NCBI GenBank assembly: GCA_905372835.1
Contig: CAJPQK010000003.1
Span: 5,627 to 69,626, forward strand
Length of the DNA stretch: 64,000 nucleotides
Direction: 5' to 3'
Source: Candidatus Saccharimonadota bacterium
Lineage (GTDB): Bacteria > Patescibacteriota > Saccharimonadia > Saccharimonadales > Saccharimonadaceae
Made by a program: the position numbers and the translations under genes. A model generated the notes under the pieces. The model ran no database searches. It saw nothing but the letters and a program-made list of their open reading frames with translations, and was not told the DNA's origin. Below are positions 34,038 to 42,258 of this stretch, piece after piece (the first letter of the stretch is position 1; each line of letters opens with the position of its first letter).

Positions 34038-34094
34038 AGTTCGCTCCATAGATGTGTGTCTGTGCTGATGAGTCGGAAACGACGAAAGCGAACT
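34038..34094 (+). ncRNA. type III hammerhead self-cleaving ribozyme
   Basis: All core elements are present in order: stem III AGTTCGC (34038-34044) with GCGAACT (34088-34094); cleavage triplet CTC ending at C34046; stem I CATAGA/TCTGTG (34047-34052, 34059-34064) with loop tgtgtg; CTGATGA core (34065-34071); stem II GTCG/CGAC (34072-34075, 34080-34083) closed by a GAAA tetraloop; and core GAAA (34084-34087). Stem III is the open stem, hence type III. Cleavage should fall between 34046 and 34047. The -35 box of cysS starts at 34095, the next base after the ribozyme. Confidence 0.92.
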
Positions 34095-34123
34095 TTGAAA
34101 AAGCAGCCTGTCTGCCGTACAAT
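34095..34123 (+). promoter_or_regulatory. promoter of cysS
   Basis: TTGAAA (34095-34100), 17 nt, TACAAT (34118-34123); 7 nt before the ATG at 34131. Confidence 0.75.
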
Positions 34124-34130
34124 AGAGTTG

Positions 34131-35564
34131 ATGATACAGCTCTACAACACCCTCACTCGCCGTAAAGATGAACTCCAGCCGCTCGACAGGCAGACGGTTC
34201 GCATGTACACCTGTGGGCTGACGGTGTATTCGCAGCCACACATTGGCAATTGGGTTGGCTATATTTATTGGGATGTATTGGTGCGCTTGTTGCGCTGGCA
34301 GGACATTCCAGTGATTCGTACGCAAAATATCACCGACGTTGGGCATTTGACCAGCGATGATGATAATGGCGAGGATAAGATGGAGAAGGGGGCGCGCCGC
34401 GAAGGGAAAACCGCTTGGGATATTGCCGAGCAGTACATCGCCATCGCCGACCACGAAGCATATGAGGTATTGAAATTAGTGCGGCCCGACCATTTAGTGC
34501 GGGCAACAGACTATATCCAGCAGCAGATCGACTTTGCCAAGGGGCTGGACGAAAAGGGATTTTTGTACAAGATTGACGGCGATGGTATGTATTTTGATAC
34601 GTCGCGACTGCCGGATTATGGCAAATTGGCGCGACTGGACGTGGCGGGCCTAGAGGCCGGCGCGCGGGTCAGCGTGGCAAGCAAGCGCAACATCACCGAT
34701 TTCGCCGTCTGGAAGTTTTCACCAACCAACACCAAGCGCGACATGGAGTGGGACAGTCCGTGGGGCGTCGGTTTTCCGGGCTGGCATTTGGAATGTTCGA
34801 CGATTGCCCGGGAGACGCTGGGTGATACAATCGACATTCACACCGGCGGCATCGACCATATTCCGGTGCATCATACCAACGAAATTGCCCAAAGTGAGAG
34901 TTTGACAGGGCAGCAATTCTCTCAAATTTGGCTGCACAATAACCACATCAAAGTCGACGGCCGCAAGATGAGTAAGTCGCTTGGCAACATCATCACCCTC
35001 AGCGACATCACCACCCGCGGCTTTAGCCCGATGGCCTTCAAGCTGGCGATTCTCAGCAAGCATTACCAAACCGAAGGCAATTTCACCTGGGAGATTTTGG
35101 AAGCAGCCCAAGCCCGGCTGGATCATTGGTGCGGCTATGCGGCGCTGCGACACCAGACGCATGACACGCTGGATGATGACGATGAGAAAGACGAGCAGGA
35201 GGGCACGGTGTCGCTACTGGCGGCACGGCAGGCGCTGGTTGAAAAGTTGAATGACGACTTGGATACGCCAGGAGCCTTGGCGCTGATTGACGAGGCGTTT
35301 TCACGGCTGGACCATGTACCACTGGAGAGGATTCACCGTGGCGGTTTACTGCAGTTGATTGAAATTATTGACGAGGTTTTGGGCCTAGATTTGGCGGAAT
35401 CGACCCCTGATATTACCGACGATTTGAAGAGACTAATTATCCAGCGGCGTGGGGCACGGGCTGAGAAAAATTGGCAAGAATCTGACCGCATTCGCGACGA
35501 ACTGTTGGCAGCTGGCATCACCATTCGCGACACACCAAGTGGCAGCATTTGGGCATGGAAATAG
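34131..35564 (+). CDS. cysS: cysteinyl-tRNA synthetase
   Basis: Class Ia synthetase, 477 residues. Zinc Cys in MYTCGLTVYS, HIGH signature as PHIGNWVGY, WHLECSTIA, GGIDHIPVHHTNE and KMSKSLGN (about 283). A short acidic run (DDDDEKDEQEG, about 350) sits in the linker before the C-terminal helical domain. The reading frame is open upstream, but 34131 is chosen as it is 7 nt after the -10 box and aligns with the family start (IQLYNTLTRR). It has its own promoter, separate from the hammerhead unit. Confidence 0.96.
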   Translation: MIQLYNTLTRRKDELQPLDRQTVRMYTCGLTVYSQPHIGNWVGYIYWDVLVRLLRWQDIPVIRTQNITDVGHLTSDDDNGEDKMEKGARREGKTAWDIAEQYIAIADHEAYEVLKLVRPDHLVRATDYIQQQIDFAKGLDEKGFLYKIDGDGMYFDTSRLPDYGKLARLDVAGLEAGARVSVASKRNITDFAVWKFSPTNTKRDMEWDSPWGVGFPGWHLECSTIARETLGDTIDIHTGGIDHIPVHHTNEIAQSESLTGQQFSQIWLHNNHIKVDGRKMSKSLGNIITLSDITTRGFSPMAFKLAILSKHYQTEGNFTWEILEAAQARLDHWCGYAALRHQTHDTLDDDDEKDEQEGTVSLLAARQALVEKLNDDLDTPGALALIDEAFSRLDHVPLERIHRGGLLQLIEIIDEVLGLDLAESTPDITDDLKRLIIQRRGARAEKNWQESDRIRDELLAAGITIRDTPSGSIWAWK

Positions 35565-35607
35565 CCCGCCGAAATGACCGAGCGGGCTAGCTCATGACGC
35601 AGCTTGA

Positions 35608-36741
35608 TTAGTCTTCGTTTTTCATCTTCTTTACTAACTTGTTGAGCGGCTTTGCGCTTTCAAGACGATTTTTCTTGGCTTGTTCCAAGTAGTTTTCCAA
35701 CAAGACCTTGACCACACCAGCAGCTGGGATAGCAATCAAGCTTCCCAATAGCCCACCGACATAGAGACCAATAGTCACTGATGATAGCACCATCAGCGCC
35801 GACAACTCCAGCTTCTTTGACTGAATTGACGGCGCAATGAAATTATTTTCAATCTGCTGGTAGATAATGAAGTAAGCAGCATAGATGATGCCAGCGGTGA
35901 CGTTATTGAAGAATAATAATAGCGCAATCAGTAGACCAGCCAGGGTGGCGCCAAACATTGGGATAAGCGTCAAGATGAAGGTGACCATGACAGTCAACAT
36001 TGCCAGGTTTGAGTCAATAGCAGGGAACGCCAGACTTAAGCAAAATACCACCACTCCCGACAGCACGGCGTCGATGCCTGATACCGTCAATTGTCCAGAC
36101 ACATAGCCTGTGACCACATTGTACATCTGTCCAGCCAGCTTTTTGTGATTTTCCATCTTGCTTTGGTCGTTGTAGAGTCCCCACAAGCGTTTCATCCAGG
36201 TTGGGCCTTCCAACAGCATCAAAAATGATAAAACCAGCACCAAGAACAGAGAGCCGAGGAATGACGCCAGCGAACCTACGCTTGAAATCAAGTTGGTGCC
36301 AGCACTGGCTGCCCACGAGGAAGCCTGCTGTTTCAGATTGTTTAACGTCGCATCAACCTGCGGACGCAAGCCATTTTTATCGATCAACTCATTGATACCA
36401 TGCCACTGCGAGCCGGCTTGGTCAATCAAGCCTGGCAGACTCTCAACAAATTTGGCGGACTGCTGGACAATTGGTGGCACCGCGAACCAGACCACGCACC
36501 CCAGCAATGTCACCAGTATGACGTAAGCCAACGCCGTCCCGCCGAGGCGACTTTTACCTGGTAATATCTTTGCCAAAGCCGAAACAGGCCGGTTCAAGGC
36601 CAAAGCTAAGAACAGGGAAATGCCAAGCAGAATCAGCGCGCTCTTTGCAGAATAAATTGCCATCCCCGCCAGCCCAAAGCCAATCACCACCAGCCAGAAT
36701 CGCACAAAAGTTTTAGTGTCTATTTCAATACGTACTTTCAT
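35608..36741 (-). CDS. AI-2E family (PerM/YtvI-like) permease
   Basis: 377 residues with about eight membrane helices in the AI-2E pattern: two N-terminal pairs (LVVIGFGLAGMAIYSAKSAL, TALAYVILVTLLGCVVWF), an external amphipathic region (SLPGLIDQAGSQWHGINELI) and a C-terminal set with GATLAGLLIALLLFF and YQQIENNFIAP, the family signature. A Lys-rich C-terminus follows. Relatives export quorum signals or work as ion/proton antiporters; the substrate is unknown. TTGCGC-17-TACAAT ends 7 nt before this ATG; an earlier ATG overlaps the -10. Confidence 0.88.
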   Translation of the reverse strand: MKVRIEIDTKTFVRFWLVVIGFGLAGMAIYSAKSALILLGISLFLALALNRPVSALAKILPGKSRLGGTALAYVILVTLLGCVVWFAVPPIVQQSAKFVESLPGLIDQAGSQWHGINELIDKNGLRPQVDATLNNLKQQASSWAASAGTNLISSVGSLASFLGSLFLVLVLSFLMLLEGPTWMKRLWGLYNDQSKMENHKKLAGQMYNVVTGYVSGQLTVSGIDAVLSGVVVFCLSLAFPAIDSNLAMLTVMVTFILTLIPMFGATLAGLLIALLLFFNNVTAGIIYAAYFIIYQQIENNFIAPSIQSKKLELSALMVLSSVTIGLYVGGLLGSLIAIPAAGVVKVLLENYLEQAKKNRLESAKPLNKLVKKMKNED

Positions 36742-36831
36742 ATTCAACATTGTACAATCTTATACTGAGTAGCGCAAGCAAAACGAGGCGCCCAACCACT
36801 GAACACCTCGCTCTCTACTGACGTCTGACGA

Positions 36832-38067
36832 CTAGCTTTTCGCAGCTTCGTCACGTCGAGCGCGCAAGACTGACAGTGACAATTTGCTGTCATATTGCAT
36901 GGCACCGTAGCGGAACAGCTTGACTGCCACCACAACCGCCACGAAGGCACTGACTGCCAAAATCGTTACAGCGATAGCTGCCTCGTGAATCTGCAAGTTG
37001 CCGACAGCGTTGCGGAGCAACAGTGGAATTGGCGCAGTTAATGGGAAGTAGCTAAAGAACTGCACAAATGGTGAATCTGGATATGATACAAACGCGCTAG
37101 CACCATACAGCGGAGCAAATAGGGCAAGAATGACAATAGTAAACCAGGAGGATGCCTCTTTGGCGGTTGGCATCATGGCTCCAACCGCGACCAAAAGACC
37201 AGTAAACATCATAAATCCAGTAGCAAATACTCCCAGAGCGATGCCAATTCTCACTGGGTCAAACACTAAATTACTCAAATCCAATGATGGTATATGAAGC
37301 TTTTGACCTAAGGTGAAGTACAGCACTAATACTGGCAGGATGATAACCAATCCCTGAATTAATGCCAACAAGATCATCGCCAGAATCTTTCCGGTGATCA
37401 ACGTCTTAGCCTTGACTGTCGTCAGTAACATTTCCACTGTACGGTTTTCTTTTTCCTCAACCGTGCTGTTGAGCATCTGCCCACCAAAGAAGGCAATCAG
37501 CATATAGAACAGCACCAGGAAGAAGCCCGGTACGATCATTTCCTTCACGCCATCAAACTCAACACCGTTACGGTAAGTGGTCGTTTCCGTTTTGACTTTC
37601 TTTTGTAAGATTGCTTTGGATTGTGGGTCTATTTTTCCCTCAATCGAAGCAGTCAGCAACGTCTCAGCCACCGCAGAGTAGCGGCTGTTTTGGAACATAC
37701 CGATATCTTTACCATAAGTCTGCACGGCGTTCTGTTCCAAGTTGGCAGGGAAGTAGATAAATCCATCCAGACTACCGTCCTTGACGCGCTGAATACCTTG
37801 GTCTTTGCTATGCAATTTTTCCAGCTTCATCTGCTCAGCTAGCTGTGGGTTAACGACGCCTGAGTCGTCAACAATGGCTGCCTTGAAGTCTTGTTCTTGA
37901 AGCTTTTTGGTAGCTTCCATGGTGGCTTGATTTGACCAAAAAACGATGCCAAAAATAGCAGCAAACATCAGCGGGAAGCCCAGTGCCATTGCCCAAAAGC
38001 TGAATTTCTTCAGCATGCGCATAATCTCAAATTTGATCACTGTTCCCAAATTGTACATGTTACGCAT
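36832..38067 (-). CDS. ABC-2 type exporter permease (NatB-like)
   Basis: 411 residues. One N-terminal helix (FSFWAMALGFPLMFAAIFGIVFW), a ~150-residue external domain, then five or six helices (IVPGFFLVLFYMLIAFFGG, ITGKILAMILLALIQGLVII). The signature NSTVEEKENRTVEMLLTT marks the ABC2_membrane_3/NatB type used in sodium or peptide/drug export. AAGGAGGT sits just before the chosen ATG, which overlaps the ATPase stop by 8 nt, so the two form one operon. Confidence 0.88.
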   Translation of the reverse strand: MRNMYNLGTVIKFEIMRMLKKFSFWAMALGFPLMFAAIFGIVFWSNQATMEATKKLQEQDFKAAIVDDSGVVNPQLAEQMKLEKLHSKDQGIQRVKDGSLDGFIYFPANLEQNAVQTYGKDIGMFQNSRYSAVAETLLTASIEGKIDPQSKAILQKKVKTETTTYRNGVEFDGVKEMIVPGFFLVLFYMLIAFFGGQMLNSTVEEKENRTVEMLLTTVKAKTLITGKILAMILLALIQGLVIILPVLVLYFTLGQKLHIPSLDLSNLVFDPVRIGIALGVFATGFMMFTGLLVAVGAMMPTAKEASSWFTIVILALFAPLYGASAFVSYPDSPFVQFFSYFPLTAPIPLLLRNAVGNLQIHEAAIAVTILAVSAFVAVVVAVKLFRYGAMQYDSKLSLSVLRARRDEAAKS

Positions 38068-38812
38068 TGACCACCTCCTTTTCCTCACCGCTGTAAATCT
38101 TCACAAAAATATCGTCCAGGCTCTTACCACCATATTTCTTTCTGATATCCGCCACGGTACCGTATTCTACTGCATTGCCATCTTTCAGGAGAACTACTCG
38201 GTCACACAAGCGCTCGACTTCTTCCATCTGGTGGGTCACGAACACCACAGTAGCGCCGGCTTTTTGTCGCTCCTCAATGATATTCATCAGTAGTCGGCGA
38301 TTGACTGGGTCAAAGCCCTTGGTCGGCTCGTCCAAAATGAGTAGCTCTGGGTCGCCCATGATGGTCACACCCAGCTGAATTTTTTGCTGCTGACCGCCTG
38401 ATAATTTGTCCAATCGAGTTTTTGCCTTATTGCTCAAGTCAACTCGCTCCAGATAATTCATGGAGAAATTACGAGCTTCCTCCTGACTCAAACCTTTTAA
38501 TCGCCCAAAGTAAATCATGGTGTCGATGACTTTTTCTTTTTTGTACAAGCCGCGTTCCTCCGGGAGATAGCCTAGTTTGACACCATCTTCGACAGCAAAT
38601 TGTTTACCGTCAACCAGTAGCTCGCCGGCCGTTGGCTCGTATAGCCCCAACAGCGCCCTAAGCGTCGTGGTTTTTCCTGAACCATTACTACCCAAAAATC
38701 CGAACACTTCGCCGCGCATCACTTCAAAGCTCAAGTCTTTGATGACCGTTTTGGTGCCAAACTTCATACTAAAGTTTTTGATCTGAATAATGGGATTTAC
38801 CTCTTTACCCAT
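38060..38812 (-). CDS. ABC transporter ATP-binding protein (NatA-like)
   Basis: 250 residues, a full nucleotide-binding domain: Walker A GSNGSGKTTT (about 40-49), Q-loop YLPEERGLY, signature KLSGGQQQK, Walker B LLILDEP, H-loop VTHQ. Short C-terminal extension with KKYGGKSLDDIFVKIY typical of NatA-type exporters. AAGGAGGTG precedes the ATG, and TATAAT is ~30 nt upstream, so this mRNA has a leader. Divergent from the two-component system at 38887, which may control it. Confidence 0.93.
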   Translation of the reverse strand: MGKEVNPIIQIKNFSMKFGTKTVIKDLSFEVMRGEVFGFLGSNGSGKTTTLRALLGLYEPTAGELLVDGKQFAVEDGVKLGYLPEERGLYKKEKVIDTMIYFGRLKGLSQEEARNFSMNYLERVDLSNKAKTRLDKLSGGQQQKIQLGVTIMGDPELLILDEPTKGFDPVNRRLLMNIIEERQKAGATVVFVTHQMEEVERLCDRVVLLKDGNAVEYGTVADIRKKYGGKSLDDIFVKIYSGEEKEVVNA

Positions 38813-38886
38813 ACACCTCCTTGGTTATTGTCATTATCAATTATAGCATTCAGGGCTTTTTCAGAAAACCAAGGTATAATGGGCGT

Positions 38887-39561
38887 ATGAGACTATTGGT
38901 CGTCGAAGACGAAAGAAAAATCGCCCGGGTCATCGCGGCGGCGCTGCGGTCAGAAGGTCACGCTGTCGATATGGTACACGACGGAGAAGAAGGTCTGGCC
39001 ATGGCAGAAACTGAGCCCTATGATTTGCTCGTGTTGGACCGCATGCTACCAGGCAAGAACGGCACCGATATCATCACTTCATTGCGCCAAGCCAACAAAT
39101 CAATGCCTATTTTACTGTTGACGGCGCTTGGCACGACCGAAGACAAAGCCTTTGGTTTAGACGTTGGCGCCGATGACTATCTGGTCAAGCCATTTGCCAT
39201 TGATGAGCTAACCGCCCGCGTCAGGGCGCTCCTGAGGCGGCCGCCTTTGACGCATGACGACGAATTGACCGTTGCTGATCTGACGCTCAATCAGACCCAG
39301 CGCACCGTCAAACGCAGCGGTAAAACTATTGAACTGACCGCTAAAGAATTTGCATTATTAGAGTATTTGATGCGCCACCCCGGTCAAACCTTGAGCAAAG
39401 AAACGCTCATCGCTCATGTGTGGGATTTTGATGCTGATATTCTACCCAACAACGTCGAGGCCTACATCAAGCAACTACGTAAGAAAATTGACAAACCATT
39501 TCGCCGCCCACTGATTCACACAGTGCGCGGCTTCGGCTATAAAGTGGAGGCAAGCAGGTGA
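38887..39561 (+). CDS. OmpR/PhoB-family response regulator
   Basis: 224 residues. Receiver with VVEDERKIARVIAAAL, Asp in LLVLDRMLPG (about 51), LTALG and KPFAIDEL; then a winged-helix DNA-binding domain (LTAKEFALLEYLMRHPG, ETLIAHVWDFDADI, VRGFGYKV). The ATG at 38887 is 6 nt after TATAAT (38875-38880). Stop and next start overlap as GTGA. Probable targets include the divergent ABC exporter. Confidence 0.94.
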   Translation: MRLLVVEDERKIARVIAAALRSEGHAVDMVHDGEEGLAMAETEPYDLLVLDRMLPGKNGTDIITSLRQANKSMPILLLTALGTTEDKAFGLDVGADDYLVKPFAIDELTARVRALLRRPPLTHDDELTVADLTLNQTQRTVKRSGKTIELTAKEFALLEYLMRHPGQTLSKETLIAHVWDFDADILPNNVEAYIKQLRKKIDKPFRRPLIHTVRGFGYKVEASR

Positions 39562-40523
39562 AATTATTTACCTCCGCCACCATCAAACTAGCCAGCTGGT
39601 ATCTGTTGATATTGATGATGGTGAGCTTGTTGTTTAGCTGCATCATCTTCAACATTGCGCGTTCGGAAATTGACGCTCGTTTGCAAGGTTTCGCCGTTAA
39701 GCGCGGGCTGGTCAGTGGCAGTTCACTAGACAAGCCACTGAGCGAGCAGATGGAAGCCACCGATACCAACCTCATCATCAGCTTGGCATATCTCAACTTG
39801 GTGGTGTTACTGGGCGGTGGGGTGATCGCTTATCTGTTGGCGCAACGCACCCTGGAGCCAATTGAAGCCGCACACCAAGCCCAATCACGCTTTGTTGCCA
39901 ACGCCAGCCATCAGCTGCGCACGCCACTGGCCATCATGAAAGCTGAGGCCGAGCTGGCACTGCACAATCCCAAAACGCCCGAGTCAGAGCTGCGGCAAAC
40001 ACTAGCAAGCAATCTTGAGGAGATTAATCGCTTGAACGAACTTGCCACCATGCTTTTAGAATTGTCCCACAGCGAACGACAGCTCTCGTCCAATATTGAA
40101 AAGTTTGACCTTGTGGAATTAACTAATAATCTGATCAATTCCAGACCTGGCAAGGAGCGAGTGGCATTACGCGCTCCTGATGATTTGACGGTGACCATGA
40201 ACCGGCCAGCGGTGCGAGAGGTGATTGCAGTGCTGTTAGACAATGCCGTCAAACACAGCCCCGATGCTTCACCCATTGACCTCACCATCAAACCTCTCAA
40301 AACGACCGTCATCATCACTGCCACCAACCATGGCCCAGGCATCAATGCCAAGGACTTGCCGCACATATTTGAACGATTTTACAGCGGCCAGCAACATGCC
40401 AATAGTTACGGTCTAGGGCTCAGTCTGGCGCATCAACTAACGCGTGCCCTAGGCGGACACATTTCTGCACGATCCACTCCTGGAAAAATCACGACATTTA
40501 CACTTTCGCTGCCAAAACGCTAA
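39558..40523 (+). CDS. sensor histidine kinase (OmpR-type partner)
   Basis: 321 residues starting with GTG, overlapping the regulator stop. Two membrane helices (about 8-30 and 75-95) flank a ~45-residue external sensor. HisKA: FVANASHQLRTPLAIMKAEA (His about 119); HATPase_c: VLLDNAVKHS, NHGPGINA, YGLGLSLAHQL. The external region is short and has no recognisable ligand fold, suggesting envelope or membrane stress sensing (inference). Confidence 0.93.
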   Translation: MKLFTSATIKLASWYLLILMMVSLLFSCIIFNIARSEIDARLQGFAVKRGLVSGSSLDKPLSEQMEATDTNLIISLAYLNLVVLLGGGVIAYLLAQRTLEPIEAAHQAQSRFVANASHQLRTPLAIMKAEAELALHNPKTPESELRQTLASNLEEINRLNELATMLLELSHSERQLSSNIEKFDLVELTNNLINSRPGKERVALRAPDDLTVTMNRPAVREVIAVLLDNAVKHSPDASPIDLTIKPLKTTVIITATNHGPGINAKDLPHIFERFYSGQQHANSYGLGLSLAHQLTRALGGHISARSTPGKITTFTLSLPKR

Positions 40524-40600
40524 ATTTCAGGTATTTTTCAGGTAGGCGTGATGTACTAGATAGTGTCGGTTGGGTAAGCAACCGGGAAAGGGGTACTATT

Positions 40601-41068
40601 ATGAGTAATGTACGAACGACGCATCTCAGTCAAAAAGGCTTTAAAGAATTACACAAGGAAATTTCTCAGTTAGAAGCACAAGAAAAAGCACTCCAGTTCA
40701 CCTTGCGTGAAATCGGTCGCGCTAAGTCCCGCGACGACAAATTGCAGCGCAATGAGGTCATCATGAACTTGGAACTCGTCAGTGGTAAATTAGCCAATTT
40801 ACGCCACATGCTAAAAACCGCCAAACCACTGCCACGCAAACGCGACCGCTTACGCGTCGCTCTGGGCTCAATCGTTGACTTGGTCGACCAGCAAGGCCGC
40901 ATGCTTCACTACATACTAGTCGACAGTCTGGAAGCCAATCCGACAGACGGCCGCATATCCGTAGACAGCCCGTTGGGTCGTAGCCTACTAGACAAGCGCC
41001 CCAAGGACACCGTTTCCTGGTGCGCTGGCGTCAAACTGCAGCGAGCCCAGCTGGTCGCCATCCGATAA
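40601..41068 (+). CDS. GreA/GreB-family transcription factor-like protein
   Basis: 155 residues. N-terminal coiled-coil (FKELHKEISQLEAQEKALQF, GKLANLRHMLKTA) and C-terminal FKBP-like domain with GSIVDLVDQ and GRISVDSPLGRSLLDKRPKD, the Gre signature. Gre factors stimulate transcript cleavage in backtracked RNA polymerase through acidic residues at the coiled-coil tip; here the tip reads REIGRAKSRDDKLQRNEV with DD present, so activity is plausible. AAAGGGG lies 9 nt before the ATG. Confidence 0.85.
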   Translation: MSNVRTTHLSQKGFKELHKEISQLEAQEKALQFTLREIGRAKSRDDKLQRNEVIMNLELVSGKLANLRHMLKTAKPLPRKRDRLRVALGSIVDLVDQQGRMLHYILVDSLEANPTDGRISVDSPLGRSLLDKRPKDTVSWCAGVKLQRAQLVAIR

Positions 41069-41164
41069 CTACGAACCACCACACCCCCTTCAGCTTCCGT
41101 CATCACGGCGGAAGCTCTTTTGGTAAAATTGACAATTTAGCATAAACAAAATATAATACCGCTT

Positions 41165-42208
41165 ATGCGTAGAAGACAAAAACAACAGATTTTCATTGGC
41201 GTTTTCATTGGCTTATTTGTCATTGCAGTTAGCGTCCTTGGAATCATATTTTATAATCACTATCAAAAAGAACAGATCAATCAGCGCCTGGCTGCTAACA
41301 CGGTTCATTTCGCTTCTGACGGCTATAACATCGCTGCTACTATGTTGCTGCCAAAAGATCAATATTCGTACGACATCAAAAGCGAAGAGCGTCCGCGCTT
41401 TCCAACCATGACCATCAAAGACAAGGGCGAAACGTACACCATCACCGCCAAGATTACCCAGGTCGGGAAAGCCAGCCGCACCAACGACCTCGAGGCCGCC
41501 AAAAAACGAGGCAACTTCACTGAGCTCAAAGCTGATAAAGCCACTGGCGTACTGGGAGGCTACGCCTATGATGACAATTCATATCACTACATCGTCAAAA
41601 TACCACTAGTTCAGCGTGACCAAGAGTGGTACGAGCTTCATCTGGACATTGAAAACATCAGCAATGCTTCGGGTAGCAAAACCTTGTTTGAATCGTCCAG
41701 CATCCAGTCTCTGGTCAAGTCTGTCAGGTACGATAGTAATTACCAAGCGCCCGACCAAGAATACACCTCAGACGACCGAGAAATTGTGAAGGTAAACAAG
41801 TTCGCTAACGAAATCGACGGCTTCAGCATCACCCAGCGATCCAGTGCTGATGACAAAATCACCTTTGTTGGCACCAGAAACAATGTCCAAATCAGCCTCA
41901 CGATTCGTCCTGTCTCCACCTCAAAAACGTTAGAGCAGGCGACCACAGATGACTATTATGCAAAAGCCGGCACCCACAAATACGACCAAATCACCAAGTA
42001 CAATTCCAAAGAAGTACGGCACACAGCACCGCAAAGCGACCCAACAAGCTACGTCACCTTCTTTTACTATTTTGAAAAGGACGGCGTGATATTGCAGGGA
42101 GCTGGCCGCTACAACGCCGAGGGCAAGAACGCCTTTGACCAAATGGCCAAAACCATCTTTGAGACAGTACAAGTTGACAAAGCTCGCGCCAAAAAATACG
42201 TGCAGTAG
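41165..42208 (+). CDS. N-terminally anchored exported protein, unknown
   Basis: 347 residues. A basic N-terminus and one membrane anchor (about 8-30, IFIGVFIGLFVIAVSVLGII) precede two similar beta-rich halves: YTITAKITQVGKASRTNDLE with YIVKIPLVQRDQEWYELHLD, and KITFVGTRNNVQISLTIRP with YVTFFYYFEKDG. The repeat suggests an internal duplication of an extracellular domain. No enzyme motif. TATAAT (41152-41157) is 7 nt before the ATG. Confidence 0.65.
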   Translation: MRRRQKQQIFIGVFIGLFVIAVSVLGIIFYNHYQKEQINQRLAANTVHFASDGYNIAATMLLPKDQYSYDIKSEERPRFPTMTIKDKGETYTITAKITQVGKASRTNDLEAAKKRGNFTELKADKATGVLGGYAYDDNSYHYIVKIPLVQRDQEWYELHLDIENISNASGSKTLFESSSIQSLVKSVRYDSNYQAPDQEYTSDDREIVKVNKFANEIDGFSITQRSSADDKITFVGTRNNVQISLTIRPVSTSKTLEQATTDDYYAKAGTHKYDQITKYNSKEVRHTAPQSDPTSYVTFFYYFEKDGVILQGAGRYNAEGKNAFDQMAKTIFETVQVDKARAKKYVQ

Positions 42209-42258
42209 CCAAAGAGTACGAATAGACCGCTTATGCTTTTTTCTTTATACTATGAAGT

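Larger units (their letters stand above)
33490..34046 (+). ncRNA. highly structured RNA, ribozyme-ended, with embedded ORF
   Basis: The predicted transcript folds throughout. Stems seen: 5' hairpin ACTTTTG/CAAAAGT with inner GACGAAG/CTTTGTC (33492-33529); an outer closing helix TGACAAGCAG+GAGAATA (33537-33555) pairing with TATTCTC+CTGCTTGTCA (34022-34038), 17 bp with a 2-nt bulge; GAGCAAGGTGAG/CTCATCTTGCTC, 12 bp (33556-33567, 33610-33621); GCGCC/GGCGC (33624-33638); and CTCC/GGAG around the Shine-Dalgarno. The 3' end would be set by hammerhead cleavage at 34046/34047. No U-run terminator is present. It could be a structured mRNA, a large non-coding RNA with an ORF, or both. Confidence 0.65.

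Noticed and set aside
33490..34094. A genuine obelisk or viroid integrated in the chromosome
   Set aside because: Only one ribozyme is seen, the stems are mostly local hairpins and not one rod, and the unit has an ordinary bacterial promoter. Kept only as an analogy.
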